Shown piece by piece: positions 10,042 through 18,301 of a stretch of 20,656 bases of DNA. The translations under genes were made by a program, and so were the position numbers. Location: contig JAJIRX010000188.1 in assembly GCA_023853785.1 (NCBI GenBank), positions 1 through 20,656 on the forward strand, in the 5' to 3' direction. Source of the stretch: Psilocybe azurescens. Taxonomy: Eukaryota > Basidiomycota > Agaricomycetes > Agaricales > Agrocybaceae. Numbering within the stretch: position 1 is the first letter of the stretch; every line of letters begins with the position of its first letter. Under the pieces are notes generated by a model. The model was given only the letters and a program-made list of their open reading frames with translations, did not search any database and was not told the origin of the DNA.

Positions 10042-11190
10042 ATGCACCACAGACCGCCACCCACCATGTGCACCTCGTCGTCGCTCACCTCGAGTGCTGT
10101 GTCTAGCCGGGCGCCGACCCCGCAGCACTCGTCCCTCCTCCTCTCTTCCTCTCCGTCATCGCTGTTGCTGTCCATGTCCATGTCCATGAACAACAGCTAT
10201 CCGCTGGATAAATACGACACTCTGCACATGCAGCAGCAGCAAATGCGGCTTGTCTTTAAAATATGTTTTGTCAGTGTTATTTTTTCGGGTTCTGATTCTT
10301 ATCTCCCAAACTCCTTTCCCCCCCTCTTTCTCTTCGCTTCTCTTCTCTAACTGACAAAGTCTACTCTAATACATACTGGTCACACTCGCCGTCCAAAATG
10401 CCGCGCTGTCCATGGTGATGCACTACCCGCGCGTTTCCATCCCGCCCTCGCTCCCCCTACTCCCCGCGTCCGCTGTCCTGCTCAATGAGATCCTCAAAGG
10501 TTCCATCTCCTTCATCATCGCCCTCTTGCGTCCCCTCTTCCTCCAACGATACCTACACTAGCATCCACTCACGCGGCGCAAGCCTTTAGTGCCCCTTTAC
10601 TCTGGCTCAGCGCATTCAGTCACCTCTGCCGCATGGTGTTCAGCCCATACTAGTGGAAGCTCTCCATCCCCGCCATCCTCTACGTCGTGTAGAACTCGCT
10701 CCAGTTTGTCGCCGTTGCGAACCTCCCCGTCGCCTCCTTCTAAGTGACCTGCCAGACGAAGATCCTCACCACCGCCGCGTTCGGCGTCGCGCTGTTCCGC
10801 AAGAAGCTCATCGACGCCAAGTAGCTCTCGCTCTTCTTCATGGCTATTGGTGTGGGTATTGTGCAGATCCAGAACGCGGCGATGGCCATAAAGCCGCCTA
10901 CTGGGGCAGCGCAAGAGTTCCACCACATTATGAACCCACTGAAGGGCTTCATCGCGGTCACTGCATCGTGCTTCACCTTGGGGCTTGCGGGCTTGTCCTT
11001 CGAGATGGTGCTCAAGGTCGAAAGTGGACCTCTGGGTGCGCAACGTCTAACTATCTTTATTTTCCCCATCCCCGCATTGTACGTCGCACGTGCGCCGAAC
11101 TCACAGGACTTTTCCAGGATCTGTTCCGCCCCTTCGGATAGTGGGCCTGGGCCACCGTTACGACCCAAGTTTTTGGCGGATAGATACTGT
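10042..11190 (+). pseudogene. UDP-galactose (nucleotide-sugar) transporter relic
   Basis: Relic of an SLC35A/Gms1-type Golgi transporter, which normally imports UDP-sugar in exchange for UMP. The N-terminal frame runs from 10042 (or ATGs at 10174-10186) through SYPLDKYDTLHM. A non-coding gap, probably an intron, precedes VTLAVQNAALSMVMHY at 10379 and LLNEILKGSISFIIALL. A third block in another frame (10630-11050) has WKLSIPAILYVV, NSLQFVAVANLPVASF, KILTTAAFGVALF, LSLFFMAIGVGIVQIQNAAM, MNPLKGFIAVTASCF and LAGLSFEMVLK; after a shift come DLWVRNV and LSLF, then WAWATVTTQVFGG. In-frame stops occur at 10651, 10690, 10741, 10822, 11048, 11139 and 11181. Several replace residues conserved in the family (Gln of the LQN and FQVT motifs, Trp of the KW motif, Gln of NVQL). 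The C-terminal KYADNILKGF region is missing. Because intron-like gaps remain, this is a decayed gene or duplicate rather than a processed copy. Confidence 0.85.
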
Positions 11191-11480
11191 TCCTAGCTTC
11201 TTGTCCAAGGTGTAGAATGAGTGCCTCATCCGACAAGTTCTTGGGGTTGATGCGACCCCTTGGATTGTTCTTGCCCTTGTCCTGGTCCTCTTCACTTGCT
11301 CCCCTGACGAGTACTGGAATGAACTGGGGGCGGGGGTTTGTGGAGACTTTCGACGTATTTTTTAGTTCAATGGAACGTCATGGCATACATTTTAGGCTGA
11401 AGGAGGGCGTCGTCTGCGCGGTGAGCAAGGACGGAGGGTACGGGGTTTTGTCGCCATATGGACCTTTGCCGCTCTGACCG
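11191..11480 (+). other. GC-rich tail of the island, unidentified decayed coding DNA
   Basis: The GC-rich composition continues past the transporter relic. One plus frame gives VDATPWIVLALVLVLFTCS followed by PDEYWNELGAG near 11250-11340, then stops. Another frame is open at 11217-11477. The first frame looks like a decayed membrane segment and an acidic loop. I do not recognise it, and it does not match the missing transporter C-terminus. Confidence 0.25.
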
Positions 11481-12587
11481 CTACGGGTCTTCATTGCGTA
11501 AGAAGACTATATCCGTCCTGAGGATGGCGTAGCCCCTAGAATTTGAAACTATCTTGACCGGACTCGTTACTGAGAGATACGATCACCTACAATAAACAGT
11601 TACATCTCGGGATGTGGCCATTATCCCTGGTATTGACGGACTTAAGATTAAGTTGAACGACGCAATATAGCCCTGGGACGCCAGAACACGGAGCTTCGAT
11701 TATCTCAAGATTTTCTCACTGCAATCACACCCGTGGTATGGTAAATCATGATGCTATCATTTGGCTACCAGGCATAATTTTACCAGGAGGATAATCATTA
11801 GGTCCAACCTGTCAACCGTGTGTACATTGCGCCGGGAGAGTCTTCGCGTGAGGTGTAACTGCCTTAAAAGGTGCCAAATCCAAAAGTTCGATCTATGTAT
11901 ATGCTCGTATCAAAATGGCGCACAGTCAGGAATGATTCCGCATGCGTCTGAACCTCACTTCCGTCGCTTTTTTAGCATCAGCGGTAGGCTGATTGCGAAA
12001 GTGTTCTCAAAATGGGCATTGGGAATGATCGAAATGAAGGGGCTCTGGAATTCTCTGATCTCCTTCCTTATTCTCGAAAAGAATAATGAATACATGGTAA
12101 CCCGTTTGAAAATTAGAATTATCAATCAATGACTTGAAGGCACTATGTACGGGCACCAAAACTATCCAGGACGCTTTGGTGTGATGGTGCACCTCCGAAC
12201 TATTGTCGTACATCAGATTGAGATTCTAATGCCAGCGGACTTGCATTGGATTGGCGCTTGCCGCGCACTAGGGTATGCTTCGCCCATTACTAGTAAAACG
12301 TATCGAAGACACTCATTATAAGAATCATCACCAATGATGTTCTGATGGTGACTTAGAAACGAGTTAATCCCACAAGCCCCAGTACTCAACGTCAATCTTT
12401 CTCATCATGCTGACGTTGAGCATCGAAATGCTTACCACGGTTTTACATAGCCGAATCTTAATTTCATAATTCATGTGGTGGTGGGTGCAGAGATGACCGT
12501 AGGAAACAGAAAACGTGACCATGAAATGCTAGGTTGGGTGAAGTCATCGGTAGGGAATGGCACGGGTAGTGCAACCCATCATCCATG

Positions 12588-12680
12588 CGGGTAAATGCAT
12601 GGGTTGCTCTGGGTATGGGTACGAGAGAGAATTTTTTACCCTAGAGAAACCCATACCCCAGTCATAGAACCATGGGTTGG
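12588..12680. repeat. GGGTAT-rich repeat with an inverted pair
   Basis: CTGGGTATGGGT (12609-12620) and AACCCATACCCCAG (12648-12661) form an inverted repeat with a 27-nt spacer. Related ATGGGTT copies lie at about 12599 and 12671. The cluster could fold into a hairpin and looks like the end of a small element or local satellite. Confidence 0.5.
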
Positions 12681-12845
12681 TACACGGTTTGAAGCTCGGC
12701 GGCAAAATGAGCAATCCATTTGTTCACCGAGCACAGCCTCTAGTTCTCGAATATTCAGTACGTATACAGAAAATTCATGAATTCCTTACTCACCTCATTA
12801 TTCATCCGTTACGTCTCATATGTTATGGAAAGTACTAGTTACATT

Positions 12846-12860
12846 CTTTATAATATAAAG
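12846..12860 (+). promoter_or_regulatory. Palindromic TATA-like site
   Basis: CTTTATAATATAAAG is a perfect palindrome with 7-bp arms around a central A. It lies about 77-90 nt upstream of the ATG at 12937 and could act as a TATA box in either direction. In this AT-rich context chance occurrence is possible. Confidence 0.3.
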
Positions 12861-12936
12861 ACTCGTACTCGGCAGAGATAATCCATATATTCCAAATTTA
12901 CCCACTTACCAAGGAACATACAACTACCACTCTGCG

Positions 12937-13050
12937 ATGGCTACTGAACAAGTTCTTGACGGCACATGTAAACGCAAGGCTCCACTTAGCCACAATTGTG
13001 AGCCTGTCACGTTAGAAAAAGAACACATTAGTCCCACATCAGGAAAATAA
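12937..13050 (+). CDS. 37-aa ORF, possible first exon of an unidentified gene or element
   Basis: The frame reads MATEQVLDGTCKRKAPLSHN and continues as CEPVTLEKEHISPTSGK to TAA at 13048. It is hydrophilic, Lys-Glu-rich and protein-like, with a TATA-like site upstream. The downstream sequence becomes AT-rich with repeats, and no clear donor is seen. It may be the 5' end of a mobile-element gene, but no transposase motif supports this. Confidence 0.2.
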   Translation: MATEQVLDGTCKRKAPLSHNCEPVTLEKEHISPTSGK

Positions 13051-13189
13051 AAAATCACATCAGACAATATAAACTCCAAAATCCCTTGTAGATCATCATC
13101 TGTGTCATAATCTGGTCATCATAGTATAGGCCAACTCACAATGTAATTTATAGAAAGATATTGCTAGGTCCAAAAATATTTGAAAAGTG

Positions 13190-13255
13190 ATATTATGAGT
13201 TTGTCATAATATTATGAGTTATTAATAGAATATTTCAAAAACAATATTGCGAGTT
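13190..13255 (+). repeat. Three copies of a 12-nt motif
   Basis: ATATTATGAGTT occurs at 13190-13201 and 13209-13220, and as ATATTGCGAGTT at 13244-13255. The copies are flanked by an imperfect inverted pair (AAATATTTGAAAA and AATATTTCAAAAA). Confidence 0.55.
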
Positions 13256-13311
13256 CATAATAGTCATGCAGGGACAATGCTGAGCATAGGGCCCACCTGA
13301 CTTGAATCCAA

Positions 13312-13484
13312 CCCCTGACGCTCAAGAACCCTTAAATCTCATAAACCCCCAGTTCCCTCAAATCCCGTCAATCCCATAAACCCCCAGAGCCCAAGAACCA
13401 TCAGTTTCTATAAGTCCCCCAGAGCCCAAGAACCCTCAGTTTCAATAAGTCCCCAGCACCCAAGAACCCTCAGTTTCAATAAGT
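13312..13484 (+). repeat. Minisatellite, five 34-35-bp units
   Basis: Units begin at 13312, 13346, 13381, 13416 and 13451, with lengths 34, 35, 35, 35 and 34 bp. The last three are nearly identical, each starting with a C-run and AG(A/C), then CCAAGAACC and TCAGTTTC, and ending ATAAGT. The first two are more diverged but keep the CCCC start and the ATAAA end. The strand is C/A-rich with few G. A minus-strand ORF (13442-13699) reads into the array. Confidence 0.85.
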
Positions 13485-13810
13485 CCCCCGGTCCCACTGC
13501 CCTCAGAAGTAGACTGCCATTTTGTAATGAACAGCAACGGCACACACCGCCAAAACCCATACGAGCCCATTTCATTTACATTCAGTGTGAACACTACAGG
13601 GACATCAACTGAATATTGCATTTTGTTCAGTCGACAGGGTGAGCACATGATCAACCCCGTGAGCTGACAACTTCCATAATTGACCAATGTCATGTGCACT
13701 CCGTGACACCATCCAAAATAGGTAACTTTTTGGTAAAATTCATTTTATGTATAATTGCAGAGGGTCAATCATATTATAATATAATTTTGGTGAACCTGGT
13801 AGCCACTGCA

Positions 13811-13962
13811 CAATCTAGTTACATTGTCCTTGCCATATTATATTTGCTTTACATTGCAGAAACATCATTGTACCCAATCTGTAAACCATCTAATCTCTTT
13901 ACATGGCCTTGCAATCTAGTTATAATGTGCTTATCATATTATATTTACTTTACATTACAAAA
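13811..13962 (+). repeat. AT-rich direct repeat with 101-bp period
   Basis: About 50 nt starting CAATCTAGTT at 13811 recur at 13912. Both copies contain CATATTATATTT followed by CTTTACATT. They differ by scattered substitutions (for example CCTTGC against GCTTAT), so the duplication is old. No ORF or RNA motif is tied to it. Confidence 0.7.
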
Positions 13963-14054
13963 AGAATATTACATGTCACATATATATGGTTATGAGCTGA
14001 TGTCTGTGTGTTATAATGTTGCGACAGGCTTGTGAACGTCATAATGCTAAATAG

Positions 14055-14498
14055 GATTTTTCTTGCTTTCCTGATGCACGCTCTCTGAAAAGCGAAGCCG
14101 ACACTTGCCATATCAGCACTAACGACATCGGCACCCATAACATTAGCTCCCCCAAATTCCGTCACAGCAAAGACAGCACCTGGGAAGTATTTATCTATGC
14201 GCAAAGTCAGTCCGAACTCAATCACCATTTCTAACCGCACAATCCTCAACACATTCTTGAAGCAGATGACGGTAGTCACGACGATGCTCCTCCAGAAGTT
14301 ATTGAACTGGATGACGATGAGGAGGTTGAGGAGGATATATTTTTTTCATTCTCAAACTCTATAGAAACAAAACACACCCCCAACAATGCGATTGATATTC
14401 TACACCCACACCCGACCACACTTGTTTATTGTGCATGGCCCGCACTCGCGACAACACTCCCGAAATCTAAGCACCGAATTATACACAAAGCAGCATGA
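14055..14498 (+). pseudogene. 148-codon reading frame with acidic region and one stop
   Basis: One frame runs from 14055 to TGA at 14496-14498 with a single internal TAA at 14232. Upstream of the stop it reads SCFPDARSLKSEADTCHIST and onward; after it comes a very acidic block, VIELDDDEEVEEDI. Acidic tails of this kind occur in several fungal transposase and nuclear-protein families, but no catalytic motif is visible. The minus strand is also open for 109 codons over 13950-14279, so strand is uncertain. It may be a fragment of a mobile-element protein. Confidence 0.25.
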
Positions 14499-14798
14499 TC
14501 CATCACCAACCAAGGAATCTGGAGGCAGAAGGGGGCTCTGGTGAACAGCCTTGGGAGGGCTGGGATAGTAGGAAGATCTTCGCTGGGGGCACCAGGGAGC
14601 CAGCACACCTTTTCCATTCATCCACTGGTCCATACGTGACCCAGTGCAACATACACACCAGTATGACATGGGCCCATATTCGAGGAACCATGGGTCAATC
14701 GTAAGGTCAAAAATAGTTGAGGGGTTGCCCATCATATCCACTCGAAGAAGTTGAGCGGATATGTACGTGTTGAGAATGATTACAATAAAATCGCTCAC
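14400..14798 (-). CDS. 132-aa minus-strand ORF, unidentified
   Basis: The frame is open for 132 codons. It starts hydrophobic (DFIVIILNTYISAQLL, residues 3-18), then has a Trp/Cys-rich middle (DPWFLEYGPMSYWCVCCTGS, about residues 35-54) and a Pro/Ser-rich stretch. Nine cysteines are spread over it. No family is recognised, and overlapping ORFs occur on the plus strand. It could be a decayed exon or chance. Confidence 0.2.
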   Translation of the reverse strand: MSDFIVIILNTYISAQLLRVDMMGNPSTIFDLTIDPWFLEYGPMSYWCVCCTGSRMDQWMNGKGVLAPWCPQRRSSYYPSPPKAVHQSPLLPPDSLVGDGSCCFVYNSVLRFRECCRECGPCTINKCGRVWV

Positions 14799-15138
14799 TT
14801 TAGCCGCTATAATCAGAAATGGATAGACATTATTATGATTATACGCACCGTATTCAGCCCATCGTCTTACTGAAATTCAAATAAAACCCTGACCCCTTGG
14901 AAAACGAATTAAATTAAATCGGCAGCATTCACCATCCAAGAAATACAGCAAGTTTAACTGAGAGGGAGCACCGCAATTATCCCCATTTTCAGAAGGCATC
15001 GTTGCTAAAGGTGTTATAAGAAATTAACTCCCAACCACCGACATCGTCGAAAAACTGACCTTCGCTGGAACGAACGAAAGTAATCGCACCCGGGCTTGTG
15101 TTATGAGCTGAGTGGATGTTTACATGGAGTGGAATGGG
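14499..15138. other. Spacer with no firm gene
   Basis: Apart from the doubtful minus-strand ORF above, the region has only a 61-codon minus frame at 14989-15174 (ITFVRSSEGQFFDDVGGWEL and onward), which runs into the plus-strand TATA region. That frame has protein-like composition, but no motif is recognised. Confidence 0.35.
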
Positions 15139-15146
15139 TATAAAAA
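15139..15146 (+). promoter_or_regulatory. Strong TATA box with downstream CT-rich tract
   Basis: GGGTATAAAAAGGGG is a textbook TATA box. About 30 nt downstream a nearly pure pyrimidine tract runs from 15171 to about 15250, a common feature around fungal transcription start sites. No long ORF follows, so the transcript would be non-coding, very short-coding or decayed. Confidence 0.55.
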
Positions 15147-15251
15147 GGGGACTAACTTGAGCTTCATTCATCATCCCCTCCTCCCTCCCCTCCTCACCTC
15201 TCCTTCACTGCTGTCCTCTGCGCCCCTCCTTCCTCTTCCCGCTTCCCGCCA

Positions 15252-15640
15252 CCTCGTAGACAACGAGCTAGGCACACTGGTAAGTTCAGTGGGCTTCATA
15301 GCCGACACTATTTTGAATTCGTACCTGTTCCAGATCCATCCCAGCCGCCGCCACCACCGACGACGAGCTCGGAGCATCTAGGATGTACCACATCAATGAG
15401 TCGCAATGTACAGGCAGGGTAATCTGACACTGACCCACCTTACCGCTCCTCGTTCTATATCTCCTCGACAGCAAGCTAGTCACATTGGTAAGTCCAGTCG
15501 ACTTCTGAATCATACTCGATACAATTCTGAATATCATACCTGTTACAGCTCCACCCCAGTCGCCGCCGACGGCGACGATGAGCTCAGACCACCTGGTATA
15601 CACCACACTAGTGATTTACGGCGGACGCGCAGGGTAGACC
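15252..15640 (+). repeat. Tandemly duplicated exon-intron-like unit, about 210 bp
   Basis: Two diverged copies begin at 15252 and 15463. Each has a CCTCG start, AAGCTAG-like sequence, and a donor-like GGTAAGT (at 15279 and 15487). About 50-60 nt later each has a pyrimidine-rich ACCTGTTNCAG acceptor-like site (ends near 15333 and 15548). Next comes a CC-GCCGCC region with GACGA, GAGCTC and GAGCATC/GACCACC, and finally GCAGGGTA (near 15415 and 15630). So splice-site-like motifs were duplicated with their flanks. No continuous protein frame spans both copies. Confidence 0.65.
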
Positions 15641-16671
15641 GACATAGATGCACAGCATCCCTCACGGTGTCGGTTGTCTAGCTCCCGGCCGACGTCGTTC
15701 ATCCCGTCCCCGTCTCTGATACCAATACTCTAGTACCCCTTCCTCGTTCTCACCCCGCACCCCATTTACCTCCTTCTCTATTTAACGTCCCCGAAACCAG
15801 GGCGTTCGAAGGCGTTCGAGCTTGTCAATGCCGCATCCGCCAGCTGGTTTCCCAACGCATGTTGCGATCGTGAGTACATGTCCTGCCGCCTTCGACCTTA
15901 CCTGCACAGCATCCCACAGGCACATATTGCGCTTCGACGACAAACACCAGTCTCAGAACTTGCAATACCAAGGTGAGCCGCAGCGCACTACACGAAGATC
16001 AGCCTACCACTGACGTATCTCTCCTCGATATATGCGTCCAGCTCCGTCTATATGCGCATATTCCCAGCAGCAGGCAGAGAACGAAGGTCTAGGAAACGAT
16101 TGAAAGCAAGTCAGGATGCGTATGGGAATGGAATGTGAATGTGAATGGACGCGTTTCTGACCTGGCGATGCTCCCCATGACAGGTGTATTCCTCGTCGCC
16201 GACGCTCCTCGCACATGCAAGCTTATAGCGATAATCTACAGAGCACTGTGAGTAAGTACTCACGCTGAAATTGGAGCCGTACTTACCTAGCGATGTGATC
16301 ATCCCCTTCTATTCAGGTGTCGCCGTTGTCGATGCGCACTCGACATGCCCAAGCCCATGACGGAGGTTGCACCCCTCATGACGCTCCTAACCTCTTCTAG
16401 CTAGGTCAATGCTCCCGGCCAATGAGAACCCAGGTCCACGACGAATACCTGCAGAGGGATGGTAAGTCAACATTGGCATTAAATTTGATATGTTACTGAC
16501 TAGAATCCGTGCAGTCAAGTGGACGAGTATCTAGCAAGTTCCGTGTGCTACACAGCAGGGTAGCATGCAATGGTCTTTGACTGCTTGGTAGAGCGTAAGA
16601 TTATCAATAGCGATCGATGACCAACGATTGAGTTGAAACTCGAAACTTCCCAGACGATAATAGCAATAGAC
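15641..16671 (+). other. GC-richer DNA downstream of the duplicated unit
   Basis: Splice-like motifs (GTGAGT near 15868, GGTGAG near 15971, GGTAAGT near 16460) and a TATTTAA site near 15779 followed by ATG at 15829 (MPHPPAGFPTHVAIV) hint at small exons. Short motifs seen in the duplicated unit recur: TGCACAGCATCCC near 15651 and 15903, and CTCCCGGCC near 15683 and 16410. A GAATGTGAATGTGAATG run lies near 16132. No protein family is recognised. This may be the decayed continuation of the gene started at 15139. Confidence 0.3.
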
Positions 16672-17342
16672 TTGATTACAAGCAAAAATATGAACCATTT
16701 TGGAGCCTGCGAATTGCAGAGGCGATTCCGGGCTCAATTATTCATCAATTTGCGTTATTTATTTATATTCTTCAAGGATGGAACCTAGGCTTTGAGAATA
16801 TGTAAAAATATTGAATGTTCTCCCGGTGATTGGTGAAAAGGCTATGCCAGCATCATAAGAGATAGCACTCAATATCTACCCAACAAATCTTTGAAATTTC
16901 AACTGCTCAGAATCTATTCTTAAATATTAATTTTAAATTTGGTTGATTGAAACACAACTGACTGAGATATTGTATGTGCAATGTGCCAGCTCATCTTTGA
17001 TGGGAGCGCCAGGTGCAGTGGATGGTCTTTTGAGCCGGAGACCATCAATAGCTTTGGAATTCTTGTTCATGAGGCTTTTAAGTACTACTATTAGCTAGAA
17101 TAGCCTCTCAGTTTCTCAGAATATCCTTCTATGGGCTGGTAAACCACCCGAAATACACTTCTGGCAGGTCAAATCGCTTTTTCAACTCATATACTGAAAT
17201 CCTTTGTATTTTTACATATTCTTAAAGCCTAGGTTAAACCCTTCAAGAATATAAATAACGCAGATTGAAGAATAACTGAGCCCGGAATCTCTTCTGCAAT
17301 TCGCAGGCTCCAAAATGGTTCATATTTTTGCTTCTGATCAAA
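16672..17342. repeat. Large inverted repeat, 140-bp arms, divergent promoter-like
   Basis: The left arm (16672-16810) and right arm (17207-17342) are reverse complements at roughly 85-90% by eye, separated by a 396-bp AT-rich centre with no ORF. Both contain AAAAATATGAACCATTTTGG, then GAGCCTGCGAATTGCAGA, CCGGGCTCA, TTATTTATATTCTT, CCTAGGCTTT and AATATGTAAAAATA (left-arm orientation). Reading outwards, each arm has TATAAAT, about 65 nt later an ATG (16698 on -, 17315 on +) and the shared peptide LQFAGSKMVHIFA. It could be a foldback or MITE-like element, or two copies of a gene's 5' region in opposite orientation. No target-site duplication is obvious. Confidence 0.8.
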
Positions 17343-17623
17343 TCGGCTCGAGTGCCAACAATATTGAAAATAGCTGTAATCAGGGTTCTTTCTACAAATG
17401 TCAGAAAGATTGTCATCCGCGTTCAGCGCCTCGTTGTTTAATTAATTGGGGCGCTAAATCTGTACAGATACCGAGACGCCCGGGTTCTGAGTTATGGCAT
17501 GGCTTTATTCTGAGTTCACGATATACTACTGCTTATTACAGTTCCACAAGCAAATATTGGACTTGTCATGGCCAGACTTATTTATTTCGGACTTCTAGTG
17601 GGTACATGTTCTGGAATTTGTAG
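17315..17623 (+). CDS. 102-aa Cys-containing ORF starting in the right repeat arm
   Basis: The ATG lies 65 nt after a TATAAATA box (17250-17257). The first eight residues (MVHIFASD) are encoded in the repeat arm and the rest outside it. The product has cysteines near residues 20, 28, 32, 40 and 86, is Ser/Tyr-rich and lacks an obvious signal peptide. The mirror copy on the minus strand starts MVHIFACN but is only a short ORF. No family is recognised. Coding status rests on promoter-like spacing and frame length alone. Confidence 0.25.
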   Translation: MVHIFASDQIGSSANNIENSCNQGSFYKCQKDCHPRSAPRCLINWGAKSVQIPRRPGSELWHGFILSSRYTTAYYSSTSKYWTCHGQTYLFRTSSGYMFWNL

Positions 17624-18235
17624 CATTGCAACAATATAGCCAAGCAAGTTTGGATCAAAGAATTTACAGTCCTTCTGCCTCCCAGAATAAATCTTTGAAC
17701 TATCAATATCGTTTACAGTCCCCCTAAAGCTGATCGCAGGGTAGATAATCACAATATCGGATAATTATAAGCATCTTGATGGCGCTCAGTATCTTTCAAA
17801 AGCACACTATATATGCTATGAGCGAGTATACAAATACTGAAGCCCAAAAACAGACGTGCAGTTAGTGAATGCAGTAGTGGAGTTGGTAAGGGCGGTATCA
17901 CGATAGTCGTTACCTTGTACTAAAAGGCAGACACTGACCCATTAGCGCAGGATTGTTCTTGCTCGTTCGATGACATGTCACCTGTCTTGTTAATGATGTT
18001 GTCTGCCTAAATCTCTGGGGTGGCCTGACTTACAGAAAGCAAAATATGTCATTCTCCAAGAGCAAAATTTGAACTGTCGACATAGCTGCGTAACAATCAC
18101 CGTGGTCTTATTGATATTTTCTCTGGCATGTAGTGGGTAAATCATTTTGACATTGGAGACGTATCTTGACTAATGACTGTTGATATCGAGGACTCTAATC
18201 AATGCTCATATGATTATAATCGTTTATGAAATTTG
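17624..18235. other. AT-rich spacer, no gene seen
   Basis: No ORF over 60 codons and no repeat or RNA motif could be identified. The right end leads into the promoter of the next gene. Confidence 0.5.
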
Positions 18236-18243
18236 TATATAAG
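18236..18243 (+). promoter_or_regulatory. TATA box of the third membrane-protein gene
   Basis: TATATAAG lies 66 nt upstream of the ATG at 18302, the same spacing seen for the minus-strand DUF6533 gene. It supports the chosen start. Confidence 0.55.
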
Positions 18244-18301
18244 CATGGATAGGGAGTACATTGAATAAACCTGTCCATTCTAGAACACTGATATTAACAC
18301 C

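Larger units (their letters stand above)
11481..12936. other. AT-rich DNA without a supported gene
   Basis: A 123-codon plus frame at 11761-12132 begins at a non-ATG codon, has no recognisable motif and overlaps a minus frame at 12007-12213. I treat it as accidental. The right half contains a cluster of GGGTAT/ATGGGT repeats and a palindromic TATA-like site, listed separately. Confidence 0.45.

Noticed and set aside
9707..10193. 160-codon plus ORF and 109-codon minus ORF
   Set aside because: Low-complexity, Arg/Pro/Ser-rich or accidental frames over the 5' region of the transporter relic; no motif recognised.
10597..11168. Long minus-strand ORFs of 148 and 142 codons and a 162-codon plus ORF in the GC-rich island
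   Set aside because: They are shadows in other frames of the transporter relic, whose family motifs lie in a different plus frame.
11761..12132. 123-codon plus ORF
   Set aside because: Non-ATG start, no recognisable motif, promoter or splice context, and an overlapping minus-strand ORF.
13312..13484. CRISPR array
   Set aside because: Units are adjacent direct repeats without unique spacers, and the setting is eukaryotic.
13442..13699. 85-codon minus ORF with several cysteines
   Set aside because: Its C-terminal part is read through the minisatellite and no family or promoter supports it; considered more likely chance.
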